Shown one piece after another: positions 1 through 10,844 of a DNA stretch of 64,000 bases. Below the pieces are notes generated by a model. That model was not told the origin of the DNA. It saw nothing but the letters and a program-made list of their open reading frames with translations, and searched no databases. Origin of the DNA: Camarhynchus parvulus (lineage: Eukaryota; Chordata; Aves; Passeriformes; Thraupidae). The number at the start of each line of letters is the position of its first letter. The stretch's first letter is position 1. The stretch is taken from NCBI RefSeq assembly GCF_901933205.1, contig NC_044573.1:86138546-86202545 (forward strand), in the 5' to 3' direction. The translations under genes were made by a program, and so were the position numbers.

Positions 1-3000
1 TCCAGAACTGAGAATTCTGAATGAGAAAGGGTGTAGAGGAAAGGGACAGCCAGGAAGCTGCATAACTTTAATAGAAGGAAAGAAATAAGGGAAATGAATC
101 TGTGTGAACAGAATTTTAAAATTGGATATGGATAGGAATAGAGATAGGAATTCTTCATGACAGTAAGCTGCAAAAGGGGACTGGAAGGCTGATCTTAAAG
201 CCAGCTGAGGGAATGAATTCTCTGGTTTGTCTGAAGTTTAAGAAACATTATCAAGTTGGAAGAAAATTCACTGAGGAAAATGGTGAGTGCAAAGGACTTG
301 ACTGGATGAGACTCTTGGGAGATGTTACTCCCACAGGGACTAGAGAGGGACAAGAGAAAGACACTGTTTATTTCCTTGTGATGAAAATTATTACTCTTTT
401 TTCTATTACAGTAGCATCCTCACTTAGTTAGAGGTAGTCCACATGAATTAGGCCTTAAAGCACATATCTGATTTACTGGTTACTCCATTATTAACTTCAA
501 ATACTTTTTCAATATTGTTTTATTAATACTTCGTTATTGAAACTAAGCATTTTTAGTTTCACTAAGAAGTCAGTGGGAATTTTTCTACTTCTTTGGAGCA
601 GAGCTAGGATTTTTTACACTGTCCTCAGAGCCTTTTTAAAATAATAAAGTTTACCATAACAAAGAAGCTGAACTCAAGACATGGCTAAGTTTTTTCTAGA
701 TTCAAGTCAAATAAACTTACATGTCAGGGGAAAAAAATTACGGTATTTTTAACTATATATTTAAACTTTCTTGCCTAGCTGGTAAACTGTAGTTGACAGA
801 ATCCTTGCTTGTATGTGCTAAGATTTCAACAGGGTCAGATTGTTTATATTTGTTGCAGTTTATACTCTTTCTAAGGGCTAGGTTATTGGTCTAGGGGCTT
901 ACTTTCTAGTTATTTGAACTTTGTTTCATCGTGTCAGAGTAGTTTTCAGAAAACATTCCCAGTAAGGCTCCAGTAGCAGTTACAATAGGGTTTTTTAATT
1001 TACTGTTACTTTATAGGCAAACACTATATCTGACAGAAAATCTGGCATCAGGATGACAGTTTAACATAAGTGAAAACACAGGGATAGTTAATACGGTCAA
1101 AGTTCAGGCCTCATGCAAGGAAGCTTAGGGAGTTTTTTAAGTCGATTCCTTAGAAGCAGTAAAACACAAGATTTTGGTATTTTTTACTTATTCATTTAAG
1201 CTGTCTTTTGCCTGCTTTATCTGTTTTTTAATTTGCACTAAGAAACTGGAAACTAATATTTCATTTGAATAGTTGAATTACCCTGTTTGCAAAAAATAGT
1301 TCTGAAAAGAAAAGCAAAAATTAGACAATTTTTTCATTAGATCTTCACTGGGGAGTTTTCTTGAGTAAGAAAACTGTCTGACTGGATAGGGTATCTGTTA
1401 ATGTAAACTGAAGTATGGCAAGTGTGTTTTCCATTACTACACGTATTTTAGTCTTGATACGCAGCTTTTTCATGTTTGAATGTTAAGACTTTGCACAGCT
1501 GAGATTGTCAGTTGACAGCTGATACCCTGGAAAAATGAGGCTATTGCTTCTTGACTGAATGGCATATTCTCCTTAAGGTGCTGGTTTATATTTCATTCTG
1601 AAACTGTGGGTTTGAACTAGTATCTTGCAGGTAGTTACACCTTGTAAATGGAAAATGAGGAAATTGTTGCATAGAACATAATGTAGTACATGGGAAAAGA
1701 CCTAAAACAAATATATAAAGTGTCATGACATGATGTGTACAAGTTCTGTCAAGAAAGACAAAACTAAAATGATTTTTAGGTACCAGGGATCAAAATTAAA
1801 CCTCTCAGCTTACTCAGGTACCTCCGTGTATGTCTGTACATCAGGTCACACAATGAGCAGAGCCCTGCGGCGCACGGATGTCACATCACGTGCGGGGGAG
1901 CTGCTATGGGGGCTATGGCTATTGCCCAGGAAATGTCCTTTCCACTTAGCTGGGAGTCTCCCCATTCCCACACCCTGACAGAATGGAACAAAGAGGCTTT
2001 TTCCTTCCAGGATCACGCACATCAGGTGCAGGCCTGAACGAAAAGCAAGCGTAGCGATGAAGCTGATACCGTGAGTGCAGGAGGTGAATGACTCTTAGTG
2101 CCTGCAGCGTGAGAATGAACAGGTCTGCAGAGCTGTTGTTTGGACTGGGCTTAAGACACTGCTCAGTCATTTTTATACTAGAGATTTTCAGAAGATCCTA
2201 CTATTTTTAAATGGATACAATTATTTTCTCCAAAGATGAGAACTTTTAGGTTTTCTCCCTGTCAAAAATTTCTTTTAAATGGAGTGATAAAGATCAAACA
2301 CTTGCTCAGTGTGTTTTCCTGTGGTTTTGATAAACAGCTTATTCAAAAAACATACTAAAACTTTGCTTCTGAAGTACACAAATTATGGCAGTTTTGTGAT
2401 TATGCTGTACCACACTGAAATGCTCTAATACAATTGTTTTGCTTTTATAGTGAACTGCTCTGGTCCTCATCAATGATTTAGTACAGATTTTGAAGTTCAC
2501 ATAGCTAGTTTCAATCTCTTGTTATTTATGTTCCTAAAAGGTATTACACAGTCTAACACTTCAATGCCTATTAGAAGAATTTTAGTTGCTAATATTGAGA
2601 GAGCAGTAATGAATTAAGCAAGGCTTTTTTCCCCTTTCTGGAAATGATAAGGTCTCATGCTGCATGGTTTTAACAAGAGATCTCCAGAGACAGCTGAATT
2701 GGAAAAAACATTGCTGTCATCTAAGAATTCTGAAGTATTTGCTTGTCTAGAGAGGAAAATGTTTCCTTACAGCTTCTGTGAATAGTGAATTCTGTGAAGA
2801 ATACAAGATTCCCATGCATACTTTTATTAACAGAGAGAGAAGTTAGCAGAAAGAGGGTTGCATATTCTATCAGCCTACTCTTTTTAGTAGTAAGACCTTT
2901 TTATGACCTTAGTAGACTCCTGGAAGATTATTAGCTAAACTGATAAAGCTTCATATGGGCAGTATAAAGACAGCAGAAAAGTTCCTGTAGCTTCCTGCTC

Positions 3001-4077
3001 TCTCTTCAGACTAAGCCATAATGTGCTGGAAGTTGGAAAGAGAATAGATAGATATCATTTAATCATACAAATTGCAAGATACATTTGCTGAGCTTTATAA
3101 ACAACATCTTAATTTTAGGGTTAACCTGTTCCACAAAGAGATAAGTACTAACAGGATTTTCAGTAATTACTTGAAACACAGTAAGAATTTCTTTTAAAAA
3201 AGCTTTTAAGGAGTAGTAATGTCTTTTTCTAGGCGGCTTAAGAACTGACTTAGTGAGTGTTTGCAGAACTACCTAGGTATGGGATTTTTTTTTTATACAA
3301 AACATAGATCTGGATTTTGTAACCTGAAGAATTCTTTAACATCTCCTCTGAGCCTGGTTTACTTGGAATAGACATCAGGTTCCCCAAAAAGTATTTCTCT
3401 TTGTTCTCTCTAGAGAATAAATTACGCTCATTTTTTCTCTGCCCCATTGCCTAGAAATATGTCTGGTCAAGGAAATGAAATTATCACAGTATTTTTTAGT
3501 TGTAAAGCACTTTTTAACTTACTGTATGCATCAGGTTATTTGGTTTAATGCTGTGTAATGTGCCATATCTTTAAAGCATTTCCAGGTATTTAATTACTGT
3601 GATATACTTTTTTCTCCCCAAATGCTTTGCCTTTTTTAGTTATCTGACGTTCTTATTTTCCCACCTCTAGTTTATATTTGGCTAGTCTGAGAAGTTCAAA
3701 TAATTAAATGGCAGATAAAATTGTCAGTGCATATTTCTGAAACTCCTTATTTAGTGCCATAGAAACTCTCCTTTTCTTGAAGGATCTAGTGATACTTACA
3801 GTCCACTGACACATTGTTTTCACTGTTACTACCAGTGAGATATTTCATAGGGTGCATTTGGACTACCCAAATATTTCCTGTGCATGACATCCTTGTTTCA
3901 GGTACATGATATTTTTTTTATTTTTTTTTCCCCCAAGAGCCATCTCTTCCCATTTTCCCTTATGTGATCTCTACAAGTATCCTTAAGGCTCCCATTAGTA
4001 TCCTAATATGCTAAATAGATGCAAGAACCATTTCTCTCTGAAATACAACTTGCATCTCCAGTTCCAGGAACTTTGGG

Positions 4078-4170
4078 GGTTTTTGTTGTTTTGTTTTGTG
4101 TTTTGGTTGCTTGGTTGGTTTTGTCATGGTTTTTCTGTTCTGTTTTGGTTTGTGGTTTTCGGGTTTTTTA
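4078..4170. repeat. G/T-rich low-complexity tract beside CR1
   Basis: This plus-strand run consists almost only of T and G (GTTTTTGTTGTTTTGTTTTG and similar) and directly precedes the truncated 5' end of the CR1 at 4176. The open frames across it, rich in Phe, Leu, Val and Trp, are products of this composition and not genes. Confidence 0.85.
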
Positions 4171-4175
4171 TGGTA

Positions 4176-4376
4176 AGAGCGGTGACACACTGGAACAGGC
4201 TACCTTGAGAAGCTATGGATGCCCCATCCCTGGAAGTGTTCAAGGTTTGGCTGGATAGGTCTTTGAGCAACTTTATCTGGAAGATAGCCCTGCCCACAGC
4301 GGAGGGGTTGGAACTAGATGATCACTGAAGATCCCTTCCAAACCAAACCAGAGTCTGTAATTCTGTGATTCTTTGA
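4176..4376 (+). mobile_element. CR1 LINE, 5'-truncated 3' end
   Basis: The sequence follows the avian CR1 3' region: CACACTGGAACAGGCTACC, then GGATGCCCCATCCCTGGAAG, then GTTGGAACTAGATGATCACT, ending in the TTCTGTGATTCTTTGA tail that represents the usual short 8-bp-type CR1 end repeat. It is about 200 bp, strongly 5'-truncated as most CR1 copies are, and lies inside ANGPT2 intron 1 in the antisense direction to that gene. A few small changes from the consensus I recall suggest moderate age. Confidence 0.9.
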
Positions 4377-5487
4377 AGATGTGGCAATAGGAAGACATCA
4401 AAGTCTTATGGAAAAGCCATCAGTCCTGATTTGACTCTTGTACTCAAGTTGCTTTCTAACAAGTGGGAAGTATAATGTTTATCTATATATTCATATAATA
4501 TTTGCATTTTAGTCCACAGTTGTACCATCTACCTATTGTCTCTGAATTTTTAGGCCTACAAACTTCAGTGCTAAAGTAGTATGTTAGGATGAGAGCCATG
4601 CAGCATGCTGGCTTTTGTAAGTTCTTCAGCAATGCTGACAAATCTGCCTCATCAAGGGGGATTTCTTTTAAGTTTTCCATTCCTCCATTTGTCTCCTTGA
4701 GGCTGAAGAGGCTGATTGAACTTACTCTAGGAGGCTAATTAATATAGACTGAGGGACCTGGTGAAACTCTGGGTTTGCAAAGTTCCAAAGATCCAAGAGT
4801 GGCCCCTCTCTGTTGTAGGCACTAATGCAAGATGTAAGACTCTGTCTCCTAAACCAGCTGGCAACATTTTGCCTGTCTAGACCTATAACAATAGTAACAG
4901 TGGGGAAGACCATCTTGCTTTGCCCTTTCAGCCAAAGCTGTGTAGAAGGCCATGAAATAACAGGTGCAGCAGGAGGTTCTTGCATTAAAGTATGTAAAAA
5001 GTTATTAAAGAAATAATGGTTAACTAAGCTGCTTAATATTATAAATCAAAGAATTTGGTACATTTTCAAAAGCAAATACTGTAGTATGTAAAGGACAGTA
5101 TTAAACAGTCACTAAAGGTACTACTTGTCATATTTTTAAGGTTGGAAGTGGGTCCAACCCATTTCTGTGGGCTTCAGAATAATTTCCATTCTAAGCAATA
5201 CATACATGATAGCTTAGGAATCAAGCACATTTTACTTTTTCACTCGGTAAATTTGAGGTGAGATGCAAGTTGTTGCATTTTTTCATAATTAACAAGAAAA
5301 AAGGAGCAGGAACAATAATTGTCTGTAAAAGAAGCACCGTCCTCAGCTTCAGTCTCTCTGATAAAGTATCAAAGATGTGTTAAAGGTAATGCTGTTAAAT
5401 TTTATATATTAAGTGGGTATGCAAATAAAAATATCTGGAAGCTGGCAATTCAGGAATCTTCAAGCTCATTTCCTATAAGTACACTTG

Positions 5488-5555
5488 AAGAAAGAAAGAA
5501 AGAGAAGAAAACAAAAAGAAAAGAAAATAAAAGAAAGAAAGAAAAAAAGGAAATT
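5488..5555 (+). repeat. Purine-only (GAAA/AAAGA)n tract
   Basis: This is a stretch of A and G with almost no pyrimidines, built of GAAA and AAAGA units. It explains the lysine- and glutamate-rich open frame at 5319-5642, which is not considered a gene. It lies in ANGPT2 intron 1; read in the ANGPT2 sense it is a long pyrimidine tract. Confidence 0.85.
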
Positions 5556-8500
5556 AAACGCTTGCTGTCGATAATTGATGGAGAAAATCTCCCATTTTGC
5601 TGTTTGGACCAGTCAAATGTGACAAGTTTATTGTCATGTTAACTACAAACAAAGCACATAAAAATATATCTTGAATGCTAGCAAGAGTCTGATTCTGTAA
5701 TCCTCTCTTTATCCCATTTTTTTACTGATGACATCTTGGAGTTGAATTCTCTCTTTCAATTTTGTCTTGTAAATCTGTACAAGAAAATCTCATTTTCTTT
5801 GTTGATTTTGTACAATTTCAGACCTGCAGCACCCATTTGGTATTGGTGGAATGATGCAGATATGGTTCCTATAACAGTTTTTAAACACATGCAATAGCAT
5901 CATTTCAAATCCTTTCACTGAAATTTACCTACAGGAAGTACAACACTAAACTTCATAATTATATCATCCAGAGTAGTGTGGAAACTTCATCTGGTAACAT
6001 ACTAGTCTGAAAGTAAGAAAGTATTTTCTTTTGAGTCCTACCAGTTTTCTTTTGCTTAGCAAATAATCATTGATAGACAGAACCAAGCACTTCTCACAAT
6101 AAGTAAAAACAGATGCATTACTTAAGAAAGGAATGTAGGATTCAGAGTCAGAATCATTTCTTGAGTACTTCAAAGTCCAACTCTGTTCGATATATTTGTC
6201 CTTATTCATTGCGTGCAGATAGTTTTGAATGGCAGCATGTCAAAGTATCTTTTTGTATTTAACAAATGACATTCAGTACAGAAATAATTATAACCTTCCA
6301 GGGTATCAATACAAGGGAAAATGAATCTCAGTTAAGTGTATCCAAAGATACTGCATTTCTATCAGCAGTGCATCCCCCTCCTAGTCTGCTGGGATGATTC
6401 AGGATGAAGCTCTGGTAATGGGTTTAAATGTTGACTCCTGACACTGATTTTTATTTGCTAGTCTTTTGATCTGCTGATAAACCACAAATAAATTACCTGT
6501 ATTCCAGATGCTATCATCAATTTGATCATACATTGTTTTCAGCTGTTTCTAACAGGAAAGACTAAGAAAATATGACCTGTTTCTTCTACACTATTCCTAT
6601 GGACAGTCATATCTCCTGAGTCATAGGATCCAGTCAATATATTAAGAAGCAAATTCAAGTCAGCCTTCAGTTATTTCAGTGTCTTAATATCTGAAAAAAA
6701 GTGCAGATCCTTGAGTACAAGTGTTGTGATCCAAATGGTAAAGCTGCCATTTATTCACATAGAAATATTTAAATTGTTGAACCTAAGGGATTGCCTGTCT
6801 TTTAGGAATATCTGAAAACCTGGTGTTGTATATTGAAAGTTCCAAGTATAATAGCCAACATTTATGTTTATATTTAAAGTTTTCAGTCTTGTATCTCACT
6901 TGCATACCAGCCTGCTATCGTCTCTAGTTAATTAAAAATTTTATTATTGAGAGCGTTATGCTCCCTGCTCACACACACATTAGAAAAAAATCTTACACTT
7001 CAGTATACAAATTGATCCCAAGATAGGAAAAGTCAAAGAGGAAAGTTCATTTTAGGTATATTGCAGCACAGCTGATCTAGCATTTTGGCCTTTGCTTCGA
7101 AGTATCATTTACTGGCTTACTGCTAAAGCATGGATTAGGTGGAATTGGGATTTGTTCTACCTTGTCATCTGAATGCTTAAACATAATCTGCTTTTTAAAA
7201 GACATTCTCCAGTTTTATGTATGGCACAGTAGTAGCATAATGCATTATTAAAGTTCAGATTGAAAAAAGATGTGTTTTCATGAAGAAGCAATTTGTAGTA
7301 ACTGTAGAAAAAAAATCTTTTGCTTCCTATGCAGGAGCAGATCAGAAAAGAACCTGGACATATCTAACTCATTTTCTTCCCATTGTGTTTGTCCATTAAG
7401 CAGATGAAGCACACACTTCCCATGCTGTTCCATTCATACAGCCCAGTGTTCATTCAGAAACAGAACGTTTCCTTTAGTTGATGGATTAAAGGCAGGAGAG
7501 GGGGAGGTGTGTAAAAATGTTTGGGGATGTACAATATTTCAGGAACAAAGTTTAAAGGTTAATTCACACTAGAAGTTTGTAATGTATATTTCACACAACT
7601 TCAAAACAAAACCAGTTCTGCCTCTTAAATGAACAAAAATAACTTTTAAAGAGAAAGACCCAATGAAGGTTTTTGTGCAATTGCTGAGAAGCTAAATGTC
7701 AGGTTATTTTTAAAAGCAATCTTGTATTACACTTTCAATACACTAAAAAAATAAGCAAATACAAATTTTCACCCCATCTTGACTGACCTTGCACTACATT
7801 TTGGGAGGTTGAAATATGAACCTAAGAATGTGTATTAGTGACCTTAAAAAAAACAGCAAGTAAACTCTGTAAGCAGCTTTAAAGGTTATTGTTTGCTTTT
7901 TATCTTCACTTGCAGACCAGGTGTCTCTAGCAAAGTAAATCTGAGGAAAAGCTACTTTTTGTTGGAAGTTCTTTGTGAACAAAACAGATGACATAGAGAG
8001 CAGGTGTTAAAATAGTGAAAAAGGCAAACGGTAGATATTTTACAGGATGTTTAGCTGTGGAAGAGCTAAGAAAAAAAACAACAGTCAGTTCTAAAGCATC
8101 TTATTTAGAAGCCTTTGCTCAAATACAAGAAACATTTCTCTGTCTTGTAAATCAGAATCTGTCTTTTGATCCCTCAAAGAATGGGTTAGAGATACTTATC
8201 CTATTCCTCTTGGCACTGAGTTCCCAAGGACTGACAGGAAAAAGCATAGTTTTTACTAAATAAGGATGCTTACTGGTTTCTGTTTACCTGATGCCACTTA
8301 CGATACTGTGTTTGTCTACTTAAGTGGCATTTAAGACTGAAGTGTTGTGTGATTTACTATTTAAGTTAGGAAATTGCTTAGCAGCTGGGTAGCTTAGACT
8401 GTTCTACTTTGTGTGGTTTTCATCCTGCATTGCACATCTGTTAAATGTGGTCTTAACATTACAACAGTGAGCATTGTAAATTAATAAGTAGAAAGGTAAG

Positions 8501-9917
8501 TAAGTGGAGGAAAGTAAGTTTACCTGTTTAAAAAATAAATTTAGAAAAACAAAAAACTACACAGCTGACATTATTTGTGTCTCTAAATTAAGTGTCCTAA
8601 ACCTATAAAGAGAGATTTGGAATTCCACACTGGAGCCTTCAAGTGTATGCATTTTGGATTTAATCTTCCAAGGCTCATTTCCAGGTTGATGAAAACCCTC
8701 TGCTGTTTGTTTTGGAATGGGAAGTTTAACACTAACAAATTCGCCAGCAGGTTTCACTAGTTGTATCACAGGAGTTCTGGAACTTTGTAACTGATGAGAA
8801 GAGTGAGTCCTAATGCAAAATTATTTTGTAACTGTGTATGAAACGGCTATTCTTTGTAAAAAACTGAATTCTCTCTATTTGCAACACAGATTTTTTTCTC
8901 TATGAAGAAACCATTATGGCATCACTGGAACACTTATTTGGAAATACAGTGCCAAGTCTTTAAAATATTTATTGCTTAGAAGACAGGCATGTTGGTACAA
9001 AATATAAAGGCTCATAAATTTACTATGCAATTAGACTATACTATAACACTTTTCCAGGTAGTAGTGAAATAAAGGTTTTTAAAATTAAAGTCTGTTGAAC
9101 TGCATAGCATTTTGAATCAAAATAATTTCTGTAAAAATGTGAAAAAGTGATCAGGTTTGTTCTCCAATAATAATAAAAATATATGCTGCATTTTTTCCCT
9201 GCTCTTTCAGGTACAAATGTTGCCACTTTGGCAATAAACATGTCAATTTTCCCTTAGTTCCAATGGTATTGCATTAAGGGAAGCTCTGTGGTATCTGCAA
9301 CACCTTTTCCAGACTATTTTTCCCTTGAATCTTGTACATTTCACTGAAAACGTTACAGGATGCAAAGGATATCCACTAAAGAATTTTCTTAAATTCTATC
9401 ACTTCACAGGGCTGATTTCACTGCAAGTCTGGCTTGCAGCCTTTGCTGGAACTACAGTTCTTTATCAGTGGGATTTAATAGGTTAATTTCTTCATTCAAG
9501 TTCTGAAATCACATTTCAGATAACATTTTAGGCATGCCTCAGATAAAGGTACATTCTATATTCTTTAGATAGCTCTAAAATAGCCCTTGCCAGTTAATTA
9601 TACATTAGTAGCTCCTTCTCTCATGTCAGAAACTTCAGACGTGCCCACAGTCCATCTGTGTATGTAACTTGTCCAAGCAACTCAAATGTAATGACAAACT
9701 TTAAGGCACAGTCTCTGCACAACTGTGCAGTTCACTCTTCCTTGCCAGTTAATATTATGTTCCCAGACTTCAAAACAACTTTTTGATTGAAAGGAAATTC
9801 AGAAATTTAGCTTAAATAATGCACTCTGTGAATTGAGGCGCGGTTCAAGAAAAAAGAAATCACACTGAAAGAGATGACAGGATGTTAGGTTTTGGGATAG
9901 AAATTATATGACCCTAC

Positions 9918-10202
9918 CTTCATTAGCCACTGAGTGTTGTTTTCCATGATGTTCTCAAGTAGCTGCAGTCTTTGAACTGAATCATCATAGTCCAGAGGTG
10001 CGTCCCTTTGCACCGCGTTGGACACGTACGGAGCGGAGGAGCGGCAGTTGTCCGCCTCGGGCAGGAGGAAGGTGTAGCTGCACGACCCGTGCTGAACCTG
10101 GTACTGCTTCTTGCCTATCGTCTCCATGCTCTTACTGAAGGAGTTGTATCCTGAAGCTAAGAGTATGCCGCAGCCCAAAAAGAAGCAGGCGGCCAGCTGC
10201 AT
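9918..10202 (-). CDS. ANGPT2: Angiopoietin-2, coding exon 1 (residues 1-95)
   Basis: Angiopoietin-2 is a secreted ligand of the endothelial receptor tyrosine kinase TEK/TIE2 and a context-dependent antagonist of angiopoietin-1 in vessel remodelling. The exon runs from the ATG at 10202 to AAG at 9918, giving 95 codons, and is followed directly by the donor GTAGGG (9917 downward), so it ends in phase 0. Residues 1-18 form a hydrophobic signal peptide with likely cleavage before YNSF. The next part is the N-terminal superclustering region, containing GKKQYQVQHGSCSYTFLLPE (residues 30-49), C41 and C53, then NAVQRDAPL and the start of the coiled coil, with an N-glycosylation sequon at N88-N89-T90. 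These match my memory of human ANGPT2 closely, and human ANGPT1 clearly less well. The coiled-coil remainder and fibrinogen-like domain lie on later exons outside the window at lower coordinates. It lies antisense inside an MCPH1 intron. Confidence 0.96.
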
Positions 10203-10264
10203 TTTAATCCCTGCGGTAGCTCGGCGGACCTAGAGAGCCTGGATGCGCTGGCCAGAGCCCGGCC

Positions 10265-10303
10265 CTAGCTAACCTGCGGCGCAGCCGAGCGCTCCGCTGC
10301 CAT
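10265..10303 (-). other. Upstream ORF in the predicted ANGPT2 5'UTR
   Basis: An ATG at 10303 on the minus strand opens a 12-codon frame (MAAERSAAPQVS) ending at TAG 10267-10265. It lies between the TATA-like box and the main ATG, 62 nt before the latter, and does not overlap it. It is the only ATG I found in the predicted 5'UTR upstream of the start codon. If transcription starts near 10465, scanning ribosomes would meet it first, which usually lowers main-frame translation. Any role depends on the true start site. Confidence 0.4.
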
Positions 10304-10492
10304 GTGCCGTCAGGCGAGGGCTGGCCTTGCCTGCCTGCCCCGGGCGGGCCGGGGAGGTGCGGCCGCTCCCGCCGTGCCCGCAGCTGTCAGGCGCGGGAAG
10401 CAGCTGCGGCCGCCCCGCCTGGCCCGCTGCCTTCCTGCGCCGCTCCCCGCCGAGCCCCGCGCCTCGCCAGCCCCGGCACTCGCTCTCCTGCC

Positions 10493-10498
10493 CTTATA
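10493..10498 (-). promoter_or_regulatory. ANGPT2: TATA-like box of ANGPT2
   Basis: On the minus strand the sequence reads GCTATAAGGG (10500 down to 10491), about 295 bp upstream of the ANGPT2 ATG and inside an otherwise GC-rich block. If it is used, transcription would start about 25-30 bp downstream, near 10465-10470, giving a 5'UTR of roughly 265 nt. The motif is directly visible; its use is inferred. Confidence 0.45.
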
Positions 10499-10784
10499 GC
10501 AGGAGTGGGTAAGAGCCGGCACACGTGTGGAGCGGAGCCGCGCCTCCCTCCCGGGCTCGCCGGGGCCGGGGGGCAGCGCACAAGCGGCTGGCGGGAGCGG
10601 GGCGGCGAGAGGAAACCCCAGGGAGGAGCCGGCAGCGGCAGGACCCCTGCGAATTCCTGCAGCACGGCTCTAATTAAGAGTTTCCTAGACAGAGCAATCA
10701 GTTCCGATAGCCTCCAACTATGCTAGTAAATTATTTGCGATGGTAATCATTTTTAAACTCTTTACCCTCGACCACCCCCACTAA

Positions 10785-10844
10785 GCACACACACAGACAC
10801 ACACACACAGACACGCACACACATGCATATACATACATACATAT
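10785..10844. repeat. (CA)n-type microsatellite upstream of ANGPT2
   Basis: This is an interrupted CA/CACAGA tract that passes into ATACATACATAC, about 300 bp upstream of the TATA-like box of ANGPT2. Interruptions (GACA, CGCA, TGCATA) suggest an old, partly degraded dinucleotide repeat. It is likely length-polymorphic. Confidence 0.9.

Larger units (their letters stand above)
1..9917 (-). other. ANGPT2: ANGPT2 intron 1 (5' part, continues beyond window)
   Basis: This is the transcribed region downstream of the exon 1 donor at 9917-9916 on the minus strand. I looked for exon 2, which should encode the coiled-coil segment around ENYIQDNMK and QQNAVQNQTA, and found no minus-strand match, so intron 1 appears to continue past position 1. 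It is AT-rich and holds one CR1 fragment (4176-4376) and a purine tract (5488-5555). The short frames in it show no family resemblance and no splice-bounded coding signature. At the same time it is part of an MCPH1 intron on the other strand. Confidence 0.8.
10005..10660. promoter_or_regulatory. ANGPT2: CpG island at ANGPT2 exon 1 and promoter
   Basis: This block is GC-rich and dense in CpG, standing out sharply from the AT-rich DNA on both sides. It covers the 5' half of ANGPT2 coding exon 1, the 5'UTR and the proximal promoter. Several long open frames cross it on both strands (for example 10304-10726 plus), but they are rich in Ala, Arg, Pro and Gly and are explained by the lack of stop codons in GC-rich DNA. 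A divergent plus-strand transcript is possible but not shown by the sequence. Confidence 0.85.

Noticed and set aside
4008..4258. Hydrophobic 66-79 aa frames resembling membrane segments
   Set aside because: They translate a G/T-rich low-complexity tract and the start of a CR1.
5319..5642. 107-aa lysine-rich frame
   Set aside because: Its charged region is the translation of a purine microsatellite.
1..9917. ANGPT2 exon 2
   Set aside because: Searched on the minus strand for the expected coiled-coil residues and found nothing; exon 2 probably lies outside the window.
10304..10726. 140-aa plus-strand frame across the ANGPT2 CpG island, and other frames there
   Set aside because: Ala/Arg/Gly/Pro-rich composition, overlapping frames on both strands, and GC-rich DNA with few stop codons explain them; no family motif.
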